Shown: positions 43,586 through 51,795 of the stretch, one piece after another
How the letters are laid out: every line of letters begins with the position of its first letter
Numbering within the stretch: the first letter of the stretch is position 1
Assembly (NCBI GenBank): GCA_963785765.1
Contig: CAWAWM010000002.1
Location: 434,001 to 498,000, forward strand
From: DATBGO01 sp963785765
GTDB taxonomy: Bacteria > Actinomycetota > Actinomycetes > Streptosporangiales > Streptosporangiaceae
Direction of reading: 5' to 3'
Length of the DNA: 64,000 bases
Notes under the pieces: generated by a model
Databases searched by the model: none
The model's input: the letters and a program-made list of their open reading frames with translations, nothing else
Told to the model about the DNA's origin: nothing
Position numbers and translations under genes: made by a program

Positions 43586-43799
43586 CAGCACCTATTCTCG
43601 CAAACATCGCGGAGCGTGGCTACCCGTCAATTCGCGCAGGCCAGCGACGGGTCACTGGCCAGTGACTCGGCCCGGGCGACAGCGTCTTCGATGCACCCAG
43701 CGCCAGCAGCGGCGGGAACCCGTGGGCCGCATCGCCGGTCAGCATTCTCAACCGGCTCTGTGCGAGACTCAAGGCGTGGTTGGAACCGGATCGCGCCGA

Positions 43800-44117
43800 G
43801 TGACACTGAGACAGGAGCGACATGGTTCGGGATCACGTTTCTTGGAGGCCTACCTAGATCGAGAGAACAACCTCCATCTGGACGCACAAGACCTGGGCCA
43901 CGGGACCGAAATGGTTAGCAGCGACGGTGAGTACGAGTATTTCAAGACGATTGCTGCCCACGATCTTCCAGCCCTATTGGATTTGCTTGACGCACCGACG
44001 GGATCTGATGTCCTAGATTTTCTGGGCGCCACCTGGACGGGTGCATCCTCCTACGATCTGGAGGAACGGATTCGCCTAAGCGATCTCCGCGTCAATCTGT
44101 CGACGTGGGCGGGATAG
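43800..44117 (+). CDS. Hypothetical acidic protein
   Basis: Acidic, soluble 105-residue protein: LEAYLDRENNLHLDAQDLGHGTEM, DGEYEYFKTIAAHDLPALLDLLD, then SSYDLEERIRLSDLRVNLSTWAG. Similar small proteins are widespread in actinomycetes and some accompany polymorphic toxins as immunity-type proteins; that link is only an impression. Lower GC than neighbours. Start uncertain: GTG 43800 or TTG 43842, neither with a ribosome site. Confidence 0.55.
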   Translation: MTLRQERHGSGSRFLEAYLDRENNLHLDAQDLGHGTEMVSSDGEYEYFKTIAAHDLPALLDLLDAPTGSDVLDFLGATWTGASSYDLEERIRLSDLRVNLSTWAG

Positions 44118-44128
44118 CCACCGGCTCG

Positions 44129-44623
44129 ATGATGGTGCCGCCCGAACCGAGTCGAGAGATCATCCCGGTCACTCCGGAGTTCGAGCAGTTCGCCGCGTCC
44201 TTGCTGGACGGCCAGGTTGACGGCGGGGACCTGGAGCGCCTCGCCGAGCGGGCTCGCCACGTCCTCGGCGTCACAAGGGTGGAGATACGAGATGAGCGTC
44301 TGGAAGTCGCGGTGACAGCGACGGTCACCGCGGAGCAGTTCGCCCGGTGGCTCCGCCTCGACGAGGCTTACATTGTGTCGGGTGACGTCCACCAAGCATT
44401 GTGGGCGATCCAAGTCAAGGCCGGCGAGGTAGCCGACAGCCACCAGACCAGGATCCACGTCACCCGCCCCGTAGTTGGTCCCTGGGAGCTTCGAATACGG
44501 GTCGGCGGTCGCCCTCAGGGCCCGCTTCCCGAAGTCGTTGCGGGCGCCTCCCCCGCCTACCCGATCGCCGGATCTGACGTCCTCATCACGAACGTGACCT
44601 TCAGTCCGCACCCCATAAATTGA
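44129..44623 (+). CDS. Hypothetical protein
   Basis: Soluble 164-residue protein, starting MMVPPEPSREIIPVTPEFEQFAASLL. It contains GDLERLAERARHVLGVTRVEI and a beta-rich C-terminal half. No family recognised. It starts 11 bases after the previous stop; an in-frame GTG at 44105 would overlap that gene by 13 bases. The two hypothetical genes probably form a unit. Confidence 0.5.
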   Translation: MMVPPEPSREIIPVTPEFEQFAASLLDGQVDGGDLERLAERARHVLGVTRVEIRDERLEVAVTATVTAEQFARWLRLDEAYIVSGDVHQALWAIQVKAGEVADSHQTRIHVTRPVVGPWELRIRVGGRPQGPLPEVVAGASPAYPIAGSDVLITNVTFSPHPIN

Positions 44624-44711
44624 GCCCGGCTGCCGGCGACGGCGCTCGTTGGCGATGGCGACCGGGGCCAGCCAGCCGTCGAATACCAGACGCGGGTGAC
44701 ATGATCCATAT

Positions 44712-44831
44712 GTGACGAGCACCGACAAACCGCTGTCGTGCCAGCGCTGCGGCCGGCCTGTCGGAGTCTCCGCCGCTGAGTACGAGACCTTCGAACGGAT
44801 GCACTACGTGTGCCCTCGAATGTCTGGGTAA
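44712..44831 (+). CDS. Small zinc-ribbon-like protein, possibly shortened by a one-base insertion
   Basis: A 39-residue reading frame: MTSTDKPLSCQRCGRPVGV, then AAEYETFERMHYVCPRMSG. The N-terminal CQRC and the FERMHYVC segment resemble short actinobacterial zinc-ribbon proteins. Removing one C from the CCC at 44814-44816 would change the end to CLECLGNHE, supplying the expected second Cys pair. GTG lies 6 bases after CATGAT, so leaderless expression is possible. Confidence 0.4.
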   Translation: MTSTDKPLSCQRCGRPVGVSAAEYETFERMHYVCPRMSG

Positions 44832-45079
44832 TCATGAACGACGCCCTGCGCGCCGCGACTATGCAGGTTCCTGGGCCAGACCGTCTGGGCGCGTAATGTT
44901 CTGATCTCGCACGGTCAACAGCGACTGTTCCGGCGGCCGCATTGGCGTTCTGCGCGCCATATTCGCTTCCCCGCGGCCAGACCCTCGTCGAGGCCGATGG
45001 TCCGAACGACGTCTGGGCTGGTGCCGGTTAGGTCACGACAGTTGTCGACTGTCCTGCCGTTAAGGGAGATCATCTCGAC

Positions 45080-45703
45080 ATGGCCGAGCTTTCGTTCCCG
45101 GTACCGCCGCTGGCTGGTGATGTGGTGCTGCTGCGCCCTTGGCGTGAGGACGACGTGCCGGGCATGGTGCTGGCCTTCATTGATCCGGTGATGCAGCGGT
45201 TCTCCTGGCGTACTACTCCGTACACCGAGACTGATGGCCGCGACTACCTCGCTGAGCAGGAAGCGGCCCGCTTGCGTGGCGATGAGCTGAACCTCGCGCT
45301 GGTCGAACCGCACGACCAGGACGTGGTGCTCGGCGCCGTCTCGCTGTATGAGGTTCGGCTGGATCAGGGCCGCGCGGCGATTGGGTACTGGCTCGCCCCC
45401 GAGGCCCGCGGCCGGGGTGCCGCGACCCATGCGGTCCGCCTGCTCGCCCGGTGGGCCTTCGCCGAGCTGGGCCTGGCCCGGCTGGCGCTAACGTGCGGTC
45501 CCGACAATGAGGCGTCCCAGCATGTCGCCGAGCGTTGCGGGTTTTCCCGCGAGGGCCTGCTTCGTTCCCACGTGCCTTTCAAGGGAGCCCGCCGCGACAG
45601 CGTGATCTATAGCCTGCTGCCCGGCGAGCTGCGGTGGCCGAGTTTGGCGACTGCCTCTGTCCATGGCCGCCGCGTCCGGAGTGGAGTTTGCCGGCAGAGC
45701 TAA
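45080..45703 (+). CDS. GNAT-family N-acetyltransferase
   Basis: Acetyltransferase of 207 residues: GDVVLLRPWREDDVPGMVLAF, the acetyl-CoA loop YWLAPEARGRGAATHAVRLLARWAF, and GPDNEASQHVAERCGFSREGLLR. The RimJ/RimL subtype is likely. The last 25 residues (after LPGELRW) look non-native, as if the stop had moved. ATG has AGGGAGAT 12 bases upstream, rather distant. Substrate unknown. Confidence 0.82.
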   Translation: MAELSFPVPPLAGDVVLLRPWREDDVPGMVLAFIDPVMQRFSWRTTPYTETDGRDYLAEQEAARLRGDELNLALVEPHDQDVVLGAVSLYEVRLDQGRAAIGYWLAPEARGRGAATHAVRLLARWAFAELGLARLALTCGPDNEASQHVAERCGFSREGLLRSHVPFKGARRDSVIYSLLPGELRWPSLATASVHGRRVRSGVCRQS

Positions 45704-45740
45704 GGCGACTCGAACCTCCGACCCCCCTGACCTCGCCGTA

Positions 45741-46259
45741 CTAACCGGATGGCAGCCCCGGCTCAGCCTGCCCGGAGAAACTGTAAGCCGCACCGCCGTC
45801 GCTCTTTACAGCCAGGTTCAGCAGGTTCCGACAGTGGTCGCCTTCATCCAGCTCAGGCATCGCGTCCATGGCATGCCAGCGCACCTCCAGGGATTCCTCG
45901 TCGTTCACCCTGGCCGCACCCCCGACAGCACGGCAGCGGAAAGTGAGCTCGAGGTACTGGACTTGGTCACGGTTGGGGTAGATAACCGGGTGTGAGACAG
46001 TGACCGAGGTCAGCACCTCAGGGACGACGACCACACCGGTCTCCTCGAAGCACTCGCGCGCGGCCGCATCGGCAGGCTGCTCTCCCGGATCGATGATGCC
46101 GCCCGGCAGAGCCCAGCGCCCAGTATCGGTGCGACGCCCAAGAAGCACCCGACCGTCATCGTCCAGGACAACAGCAATAGCTACCGACAGCCAGAGCGGC
46201 CGATGGCCAATCAGCGAGCGTAGCTCCGAGACGAAAGGCGGGGTTGGCATGGCCGCCAC
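45741..46259 (-). CDS. Nudix hydrolase
   Basis: Nucleoside-diphosphate-X hydrolase of 172 residues. The Nudix box GGIIDPGEQPADAAARECFEETGV is complete, including the catalytic REXXEE glutamates (RECFEE). N-terminal SLIGHRPLWLSVAIAVVLDDDGRVLLGRR precedes it. Substrate not predictable. The start is GTG at 46259 with GGAG about 9 bases upstream, or ATG at 46250, where homologues tend to begin. Confidence 0.88.
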   Translation of the reverse strand: MAAMPTPPFVSELRSLIGHRPLWLSVAIAVVLDDDGRVLLGRRTDTGRWALPGGIIDPGEQPADAAARECFEETGVVVVPEVLTSVTVSHPVIYPNRDQVQYLELTFRCRAVGGAARVNDEESLEVRWHAMDAMPELDEGDHCRNLLNLAVKSDGGAAYSFSGQAEPGLPSG

Positions 46260-46397
46260 GATATCTCGCTCCGTATGGTGTTATCGCTGGTGGTCGCGCC
46301 GCGCCACATTCCCGCGGGTGAGAGATCTTGCCCGAGGCCGGGCTGGTAGAGATTTCCCAGGATCTACCGGGTTACCGTCATCGGTAGGGTTCGGCCC

Positions 46398-46949
46398 ATG
46401 GCTGAGGTGATGGTTGACGAGCATGGGCGGCCCGAACCGCCCCATGAAGGTGGCGAAGTCGCGACGCTGCTTGGCTTTCTCGACTATCAGCGGGCGACGC
46501 TGGAGTGGAAGTGCCGAGGGTTAAGCGATGAACAGTTGCGGGTGGCGCTGCGGCCTTCGTCGATGACGCTAGGCGGACTACTCAAGCACTTGGCCTGCGT
46601 CGAGGACTCCTGGTTCACTGAGGTGGTGGCCGGTGAACCGGCTCTTCAGCCATGGGCCAGTGTGGACTTCCAGGCGGACCCGGAGTGGACCTGGCACAGT
46701 GCAGCGCTCGACTCCGGCGAGTACCTGCGGGCGCTGTGGACGGAGGGGGTTAACCGGTCCCGCGTCGTCGTGCAGGCACAGCTCAGCGGAGGCGAAAAGG
46801 CGGCGCTGAGCGAGATGCACGCTGACTGGCAGCTCCCGCATCCGGTGTCACTACGGTGGGTCCTGGTGCACATGATCGAGGAGTACGCGCGACACAACGG
46901 GCACGCCGATCTGATGCGCGAGTCGATCGACGGGCAAACGGGTGACTGA
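46398..46949 (+). CDS. DinB-family (DUF664) protein
   Basis: Four-helix-bundle protein of 183 residues: ATLLGFLDYQRATLEWKCRGLSDEQLRV, MTLGGLLKHLACVEDSWF and WVLVHMIEEYARHNGHADLMRE. The three metal-ligand histidines of DinB/YfiT proteins are recognisable (HLACVE, HMIEEYARHNGH). Possibly a mycothiol- or bacillithiol-dependent transferase. ATG lies 7 bases after TAGGGT, a leaderless arrangement. Confidence 0.85.
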   Translation: MAEVMVDEHGRPEPPHEGGEVATLLGFLDYQRATLEWKCRGLSDEQLRVALRPSSMTLGGLLKHLACVEDSWFTEVVAGEPALQPWASVDFQADPEWTWHSAALDSGEYLRALWTEGVNRSRVVVQAQLSGGEKAALSEMHADWQLPHPVSLRWVLVHMIEEYARHNGHADLMRESIDGQTGD

Positions 46950-47050
46950 ACGTGGCGTGTCGCCAGAGTCCCAAGCGGTCATTCTGACCTGATCAGGAGC
47001 CAGGAATCGAGAGTGGAACAGCAGTGCGGTGATTATTCGGGTCCCCGGCT

Positions 47051-47083
47051 GGAAACTCGAACTCCTGACCCCCTGCTTGCAAA
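47051..47083. repeat. Attachment-site copy (att) of the tRNA-Ala 3' segment
   Basis: 29 bases (47055-47083) are identical to 48672-48700 inside tRNA-Ala, and the match extends to 33 with one mismatch. The shared part covers the anticodon loop to the T-arm. No tRNA 5' half is present here, so this is an att core and not a second tRNA. Confidence 0.8.
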
Positions 47084-47167
47084 TCGCCGTATCGTCCTGG
47101 GCTGACATCGCTGACCTGCGCCTGCGGCTATTCTTGAGTGACCGTAACGTACCGCTGGTAACCGGTG

Positions 47168-47416
47168 TTAATGGCACGGTGATCTTACGACGGTCGCCGC
47201 GACCTTCTCGATGCCCTCCGCTGCCAGGTGATCAGCAAGCTCCAGGATCGCGTTCGTGGTCGCGTCGACCGGCCATACCCGGGTGCGGCGCTGGCCGGCC
47301 CGCGCCTGGTGCGGCACGCGGGTGCACACCATCCCCGACGCCTTCGCCACATCCACCGCAGCGGCCCGGTCCAGGACTTGCTCGTGTTCCTCGTCCTCGA
47401 TCTCCTGCGGTTCCAT
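47168..47416 (-). pseudogene. IS110-family transposase, N-terminal fragment
   Basis: Only the start of a DEDD transposase is present: EPQEIEDEEHEQVLDRAAAVDVAKASGMVCTRVPH, with the first catalytic Asp in AAVDVAKAS, then RRTRVWPVDATTNAILELADHLAAEGIEKV. Normal IS110 sequence ends there and unrelated residues lead to a stop at 47168. ATG 47416 is preceded by GAGGAG. The remaining 300 or so residues are missing. Confidence 0.78.
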
Positions 47417-48044
47417 CACCGCAACCATCTCCTCACCAGCACCGGCACAGGGTGAAGGGAGGCCCGCGGGGTCTCGGTCAGGAACCGAAAAGCTAACCGG
47501 CGTGCTCGTGGCAACAGTGCGCGACCCGTAGGTCAAGACCCCGGCGCCAGACTAATCCGCGGGCTCAAGTCCCAAGAGAGTCCCGGCGTCGGCGGGCAAC
47601 CCAAACCCGATTTTCACGCCCGCGTGGCGTCCTCCGCAGGGGATACCAGGACTAATCCGTAGATACCAGCGTGGGCGTCCGGCCCCGTTCAGATCAGTTC
47701 GTGACCTCGGGCTTGTCTCTCCCGGTTGTCCACATGGGTCCGGAGCATCCCAAGGTTGTTCATCCGTGTGGCTCCCAACCCGACGCGCTGCGGGGGCACT
47801 GCTAATGGTTTTCAAGACCATCCGTGGCTCATAGTCTGCCATCGCTGCTACCTGCATTGTTGACGCTCGGGGCTGGCTCGCCGAGCAAGATCATCCCGCG
47901 TATATCCCGTGGTTGCTGTAAGCCGTTACCGGGAGAGCGGGCGTCCGATGGGTTGCGCGGCCCTCGACCCGTTGCTGAGGAGGATGTGGGCGGCCGGACC
48001 GGGATGCTCGTGCGCAGGAGCGGTATGGTGAAAAGGGTGAGCTT
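47417..48044. other. Noncoding stretch inside the element relic
   Basis: About 630 bases where no reading frame has convincing composition or family similarity. A short GACTAATCCG sequence recurs at about 47550 and 47650. Otherwise nothing recognised; probably decayed element DNA. Confidence 0.4.
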
Positions 48045-48353
48045 ATGGTCAAGTTCTGGCGGCGGAGAGTGCAGCCAGGCCCGGCGCATGCCCAGCCAGC
48101 GGTCCCGGCAGACCTTGTCGTCTGGGCGGGGGAGGTGGATGTGTCGCGGCTGTCGAACGGGACCTTCCAGGACGCCGAAGACTACCTAAAGGGGTACCGG
48201 CACATGAACCTGGACCTCAGCCAGCAAGTGGGCTGGCGCCTGATCGCGGCCGTCGAGACCCAGGTAACTCCCTCGCCGCCAGCCGACGCCCAGCCGGTGG
48301 ATGTTCTCGCGACAGTCGTTGCGCTGCGGCGCAAGCAGCGCGGCATTGACTGA
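48045..48353 (+). CDS. Hypothetical protein in element relic
   Basis: Protein of 102 residues, beginning MVKFWRRRVQPGPAHAQPAVPADLVVWAGEVDVSRLSNGTFQDAEDYLKGYRHMN and ending in VALRRKQRGID. No family recognised. AAAGGG lies about 8 bases before the ATG. It sits 100 bases upstream of the integrase end on the same strand and may be an element gene such as an excisionase-region product, but nothing confirms this. Confidence 0.45.
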   Translation: MVKFWRRRVQPGPAHAQPAVPADLVVWAGEVDVSRLSNGTFQDAEDYLKGYRHMNLDLSQQVGWRLIAAVETQVTPSPPADAQPVDVLATVVALRRKQRGID

Positions 48354-48454
48354 TTGTCGCCGTCGGCTCTCGCCTGACAGGAAATGCCGCTCCAGCGCGG
48401 CCATCATGTCGCGACCGCGATGTTGACCACCGTCAGGTTGAGCAGTGCGCCGCG

Positions 48455-48610
48455 ATGATCTACCAGCACGCTACGGCCGCCGCTGACCGCGTGATCGCTG
48501 ACGCGCTCGACAAGCGGATCGAAGCCTTTGAGCAGGGCTACGAGGACGGGCCGGATGATGATGACGATGGCATGGGCGCGTGCTGTCCCGGCTGGGTAAT
48601 GGCATGTTAA
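48455..48610 (+). pseudogene. Tyrosine integrase, C-terminal fragment
   Basis: The frame MIYQHATAAADRVIADALDKRIEAFEQGYEDG matches the typical extreme C-terminus of actinobacterial phage/ICE integrases, where the catalytic Tyr is in IYQHAT. Upstream sequence in every frame lacks the rest of the catalytic domain (RHxxR region), so only about 50 codons remain. It ends 45 bases from the tRNA, the usual position for a tRNA-integrating element. Confidence 0.65.
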
Positions 48611-48619
48611 TGGCACGAG

Positions 48620-48652
48620 CACCCCGGCCTGCGATCTTGGTCGGGGTGTTTT
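48620..48652 (+). terminator. Terminator between integrase end and tRNA-Ala
   Basis: CACCCCG (48620-48626) and CGGGGTG (48642-48648) form a 7-bp stem with a 15-base loop, followed by TTTT (48649-48652). On the plus strand it would end the integrase transcript just before the convergent tRNA gene. Confidence 0.6.
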
Positions 48653-48655
48653 GCC

Positions 48656-48731
48656 TGGTGGAGCTAAGGAGACTCGAACTCCTGACCCCCTGCTTGCAAA
48701 GCAGGTGCTCTTCCAGCTGAGCTATAGCCCC
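48656..48731 (-). tRNA. tRNA-Ala(UGC)
   Basis: The minus strand folds as a standard 76-base tRNA: acceptor GGGGCTA/TAGCTCC, D-arm GCTC-AGCTGGAA-GAGC, anticodon stem CCTGC/GCAGG with loop TTTGCAA (anticodon TGC), T-arm AGGAG-TTCGAGT-CTCCT, discriminator A and encoded CCA. Alanine identity follows from the anticodon. It serves as the att site of the element relic. The first 10 bases overlap the 3' end of the HAD-like gene on the same strand. Confidence 0.97.
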
Positions 48732-49642
48732 GCACTGCGGCGTTCCAAGGGTACCCGGGGACGCGTGGCATCGTCCGCTTGACCAGCCGGGCCGGACGGC
48801 GCCGGACTTGCTCCTGGCTCGGCGGCAGCGGCCTGAGCCGGGACCGGTAACCGCATCTGGTCCGGCGACCCGTCCGCTGCTGACACGGACGCCGACGCTG
48901 AGGCGGCCACCCGCTCCGGCCCGCCGCCCCAGGTGGCCGACAGCAGATCTGGCAGGTCAGCGATGCTGTCCAGCAGGTGACTGGCACCTGCCCGGTGCAG
49001 CCGGTCCTTGGTGTGGATGCCGGTCAGGACGCCCGCGACGATGCCGGCCCCGGAGCGTTTCCCGCTCAGTACGCCGCTCTCGGTGCCTTGCGCAACCGCC
49101 GTGTCCCGGACATCCTGGACACCCAGCCGGAGCATGGCGGACAGCACCAGGTCCGGCGCCGGGCAGCCTCTCGGCACATCGTCAGGGCAGATCGCCAGGT
49201 CAACGCGATCCCACCAGCCGAGCGTGTCGAGCACCAAGCCGAGCACCCGCCGGGAAAACCCGGTGACCAGGCAGACCCGCGCGCCCATCTCGGTCAGCCT
49301 GGCGATGGACTGCTCCGCGCCTGGCACCGCGGTGACTCCGCTGCGGTCGACAGCGGCGCTGAAGGAGCGGTCGAAGGCAAGCTGGGCGGCCTGCGCCCGG
49401 GCCTGGCTCTCCGGGAACAGGCTCTGAAGTACGTCGATGGGGGCCCGCCCCCGCGACCTGTGCACCTGGGCCATGCACCGGGCGTAGGCCGTGGTGCCGG
49501 TCACCACGCCCTGGGTAGCGATGGCCTCGGAGTAGGCCCGGTCGACCATGCCATCGTCCGCGACGGTCGTCCCGATCAGCCCACAGCAGACAAGTGAGAC
49601 CAGCGGGGTCTCACTTATCTGCTCGCCTCCGGGTGGCGGCAT
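48722..49642 (-). CDS. HAD-superfamily-like protein lacking catalytic aspartates
   Basis: Protein of 306 residues with the phosphonatase-like HAD fold: GTTVADDGMVDRAYSEAIATQGV, PGAEQSIARLTEMGARVCLVTGFSRRVLGL, LDTLGWWDRVDLAICPDDVPRGCPAPDLVLSAMLRLGV. Motif I reads SLVCCGLIGTT, so the DxD nucleophile and acid are missing. Motif IV reads VAQGTESGV in place of GDT. The phosphohydrolase reaction is thus unlikely; a binding role is more plausible. The Ala/Ser/Pro-rich C-terminal 70 residues extend into the tRNA-Ala gene. It starts 14 bases after the DLW-39 stop codon. Confidence 0.78.
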   Translation of the reverse strand: MPPPGGEQISETPLVSLVCCGLIGTTVADDGMVDRAYSEAIATQGVVTGTTAYARCMAQVHRSRGRAPIDVLQSLFPESQARAQAAQLAFDRSFSAAVDRSGVTAVPGAEQSIARLTEMGARVCLVTGFSRRVLGLVLDTLGWWDRVDLAICPDDVPRGCPAPDLVLSAMLRLGVQDVRDTAVAQGTESGVLSGKRSGAGIVAGVLTGIHTKDRLHRAGASHLLDSIADLPDLLSATWGGGPERVAASASASVSAADGSPDQMRLPVPAQAAAAEPGASPAPSGPAGQADDATRPRVPLERRSAGL

Positions 49643-49656
49643 GGTCAGGACAGCGG

Positions 49657-49776
49657 TCAGCTATCGCTGGTTGTCGCCTCGGTCCACAGGTCGAGTTCGG
49701 CACGGTCGGCCTGGACCTTACGCCAGACGGCCAGGACACCGACCCCGATCAGGGCCAACAGGACCAGTTTCTTCAC
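49657..49776 (-). CDS. DLW-39 family microprotein
   Basis: Exactly 39 residues: a short basic start MKKLVLLALIGVGVLAVWRK, then VQADRAELDLWTEATTSDS, containing the eponymous Asp-Leu-Trp near residues 29-31. One N-terminal membrane helix. GTG at 49776 with GAGGGG about 7 bases upstream. The family is found near tRNA-Ala and gyrA in actinobacteria, and tRNA-Ala lies less than 1 kb downstream here. Function unknown. Confidence 0.92.
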   Translation of the reverse strand: MKKLVLLALIGVGVLAVWRKVQADRAELDLWTEATTSDS

Positions 49777-49864
49777 GTGCGCACCCCTCAAGCTTGGCCA
49801 AGCGGAACCCGGCTACATCGACGTCAGGCTCCCTGAGTTTCCTGAAGCCTAGCAAGCCCTCTGC

Positions 49865-51523
49865 TCAGCGCGGCCGGGCTACGCGAGTCTCGTCCCATAC
49901 TGGGCCGTCCGCCTCGTAGACATCCCCGGCGGCGCCGAAGACCAGGAAGCGGTCGAACGAGCGGGCGAACCAGCGGTCGTGCGTGACGGCGAGCACCGTG
50001 CCCGCATACGATTCCAGGCCTTCCTGGAGCGCCTCGGCGCTGGCCAGGTCGAGGTTGTCGGTCGGCTCGTCGAGGAGCAGCAGCGTCGATCCGGCCAGCT
50101 CAAGCAGCAGGATCTGCAGTCTCGCCTGCTGCCCGCCGGACAGCGTGCCGAACGGCTGGCCGGCACATGACTGCAGCTCATACCGCGCTAGTGCGGACAT
50201 TGCTTCGTTGACGAATAGCGCATACTCGGTCATCACGATCTCGCGCGGACTTCGTCCGTCCAGGTCGGGCCGGAAATGCGTCTGCGCGAACATCCCCGGC
50301 ACCACCCTGGCCCCGAGCCGCGCCAGTCCCGAGTGGGCCACCTCGTCGCCGGCCAGCAACCGCAGGAAATGTGATTTCCCCGAGCCGTTCGAGCCGAGCA
50401 CGGCGACCCGCTCGCCGTACCAGACCTCCAGGTCGAAGGCCTTCATCAGCCCGGTGAGCTCGAGGTTCTCGCAGATCACGGCGCGCTTGCCGGTGCGGCC
50501 GCCGCGCAGCCGCATCCGCACGTTCTGCTCGCGCGGCGCCAGCTCAGGCGGCCCTTCCTCCTCGAATTTGCGCAGCCGGGTGACCGCCGCCTGCAGCCGC
50601 GAGGCCATGTCGGAGTTGTAAGCCGCCTTCTGCCGGTACATCCGGACCAGCTGCTTGATCTTCTCGTGCTCCTCGTCCCAGCGGCGGCGCAGCTCGTCCA
50701 GCCGGTCGATCCGGTCCCGGCGGGCGCGGGCGTAGCTGGCGAAGCCGCCGCCGTGCACCCAGACGTTCGCGTCCTCGACGGTGATGATCCGCTCGGCGCA
50801 GTTCGCGAGCAGCTCCCGGTCGTGACTGACCAGCAGCACCGTCTTGGGCGTGGCCGCCAGCTGCTGCTCGAGCCAGAGCTTGCCCGGTACGTCCAGGTAG
50901 TTGTCCGGTTCGTCGAGCAGCAGCACCTCGGCCTTGCCGCGCAGCAGCGATTCGAGCACCAGGCGCTTGCGCTCGCCGCCGGACAGGGTCCGCATCTCCC
51001 GCCAGCGGCAGCGATCGTAAGGGATCCCGAGCGCGGCGGTGCAGCAGGCATCCCAGTGCACCTCGGCCTCGTAACCGCCCGCGTCACCCCATTCGGTCAG
51101 TGCCGCCGCGTAGCGGAGCTGGGTCGGCTCGTCCTCGCGCTCCATCATCGCGAGTTCCGCCGCGTCCATCCTGGCCGCGGCCTCCTGGACGCGGCGCGGG
51201 GCGACCGACACCAGCAGGTCGTGGACCGTCGACTCGTCGCCCAGGCTGCTCACCGCGGGCTCACCGGGCGGGCCGGCGGCTCCCGCTCCGGCCAGGCCGC
51301 CCACGAACTGCCGCATGACGCCGAGGCCGCCGCTGGAGGTCACCGTCCCCTCCTGGGCGGCGGCGTCGCCCGCGATCAGCCGCAGCAGCGTGGTCTTGCC
51401 CGCGCCGTTCGGCCCGATCAGCGCGGCCTTGGTACCATCCCCGATCCGGAACGAGACGTCGTCGAGCAGCACCCGGCCGTCAGGCAAGGTGTGGCTGATG
51501 TGCGCAGCCTCGACGTGACCCAC
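49865..51523 (-). CDS. ABC-F family ATPase (ribosome-associated type)
   Basis: Soluble duplicated ABC ATPase of 552 residues without membrane segments. NBD1: GPNGAGKTTLLRL, LSGGERKRLVL, LLLDEPDNYLD. NBD2: GSNGSGKSHFL, LSGGQQARLQ, LLLLDEPTDNLDL. The linker of about 80 residues between them is charged and helical (RRRWDEEHEKIKQLVRMYRQ). Such proteins act on the ribosome E-site, some giving antibiotic protection. GTG at 51523 has a GGGGG tract 5 bases upstream; the open frame extends further upstream but without domain sequence. Confidence 0.92.
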   Translation of the reverse strand: MGHVEAAHISHTLPDGRVLLDDVSFRIGDGTKAALIGPNGAGKTTLLRLIAGDAAAQEGTVTSSGGLGVMRQFVGGLAGAGAAGPPGEPAVSSLGDESTVHDLLVSVAPRRVQEAAARMDAAELAMMEREDEPTQLRYAAALTEWGDAGGYEAEVHWDACCTAALGIPYDRCRWREMRTLSGGERKRLVLESLLRGKAEVLLLDEPDNYLDVPGKLWLEQQLAATPKTVLLVSHDRELLANCAERIITVEDANVWVHGGGFASYARARRDRIDRLDELRRRWDEEHEKIKQLVRMYRQKAAYNSDMASRLQAAVTRLRKFEEEGPPELAPREQNVRMRLRGGRTGKRAVICENLELTGLMKAFDLEVWYGERVAVLGSNGSGKSHFLRLLAGDEVAHSGLARLGARVVPGMFAQTHFRPDLDGRSPREIVMTEYALFVNEAMSALARYELQSCAGQPFGTLSGGQQARLQILLLELAGSTLLLLDEPTDNLDLASAEALQEGLESYAGTVLAVTHDRWFARSFDRFLVFGAAGDVYEADGPVWDETRVARPR

Positions 51524-51795
51524 CGTGCCCCCTATGACTCCTGTTGCGCCGACAATAGCCGGACGCACCCGGGGGGCATCAACCCGAATTCGCGCGTCAC
51601 CGCGGCCGGTCCGGCCGGCTCTCCGGGCGCCTGGCCGGCGGTCAGCATGCCTGGTCAGTGCAAGAACTGGACGACCGGGCCGGCGAAGGTGCTGCTGGGC
51701 ACAGCAGGCCGGCGGCCTGGTTAGCACGTCAATAGTGTGGAGCGACCAGACTGTCCCGACTTTCGCCGGCACCCTTCCGGGCCGACAATAGCCCG

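Larger units (their letters stand above)
47051..48731. mobile_element. Relic of an integrative element at tRNA-Ala
   Basis: The region is bounded by a duplicated 3' part of tRNA-Ala(UGC): 47051-47083 and 48668-48700 share 32 of 33 bases. It contains the 3' end of a tyrosine integrase adjacent to the tRNA side, a truncated IS110 transposase, one small gene and otherwise degenerate sequence. TGTTAATGGCACG occurs near both ends (47166-47178, 48605-48617) and may be an arm-type integrase site. Most of the element appears to have been deleted. Confidence 0.75.

Noticed and set aside
44051..44728. Minus-strand frame of about 225 codons opposite the two hypothetical genes
   Set aside because: The plus-strand proteins have more protein-like composition and a tight gene spacing; the minus-strand product is His/Arg/Ser-rich. 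Not fully excluded.
47051..47083. Second tRNA-Ala gene
   Set aside because: Only the anticodon-loop to T-arm sequence is present, with no 5' half or acceptor stem; it is an att copy.
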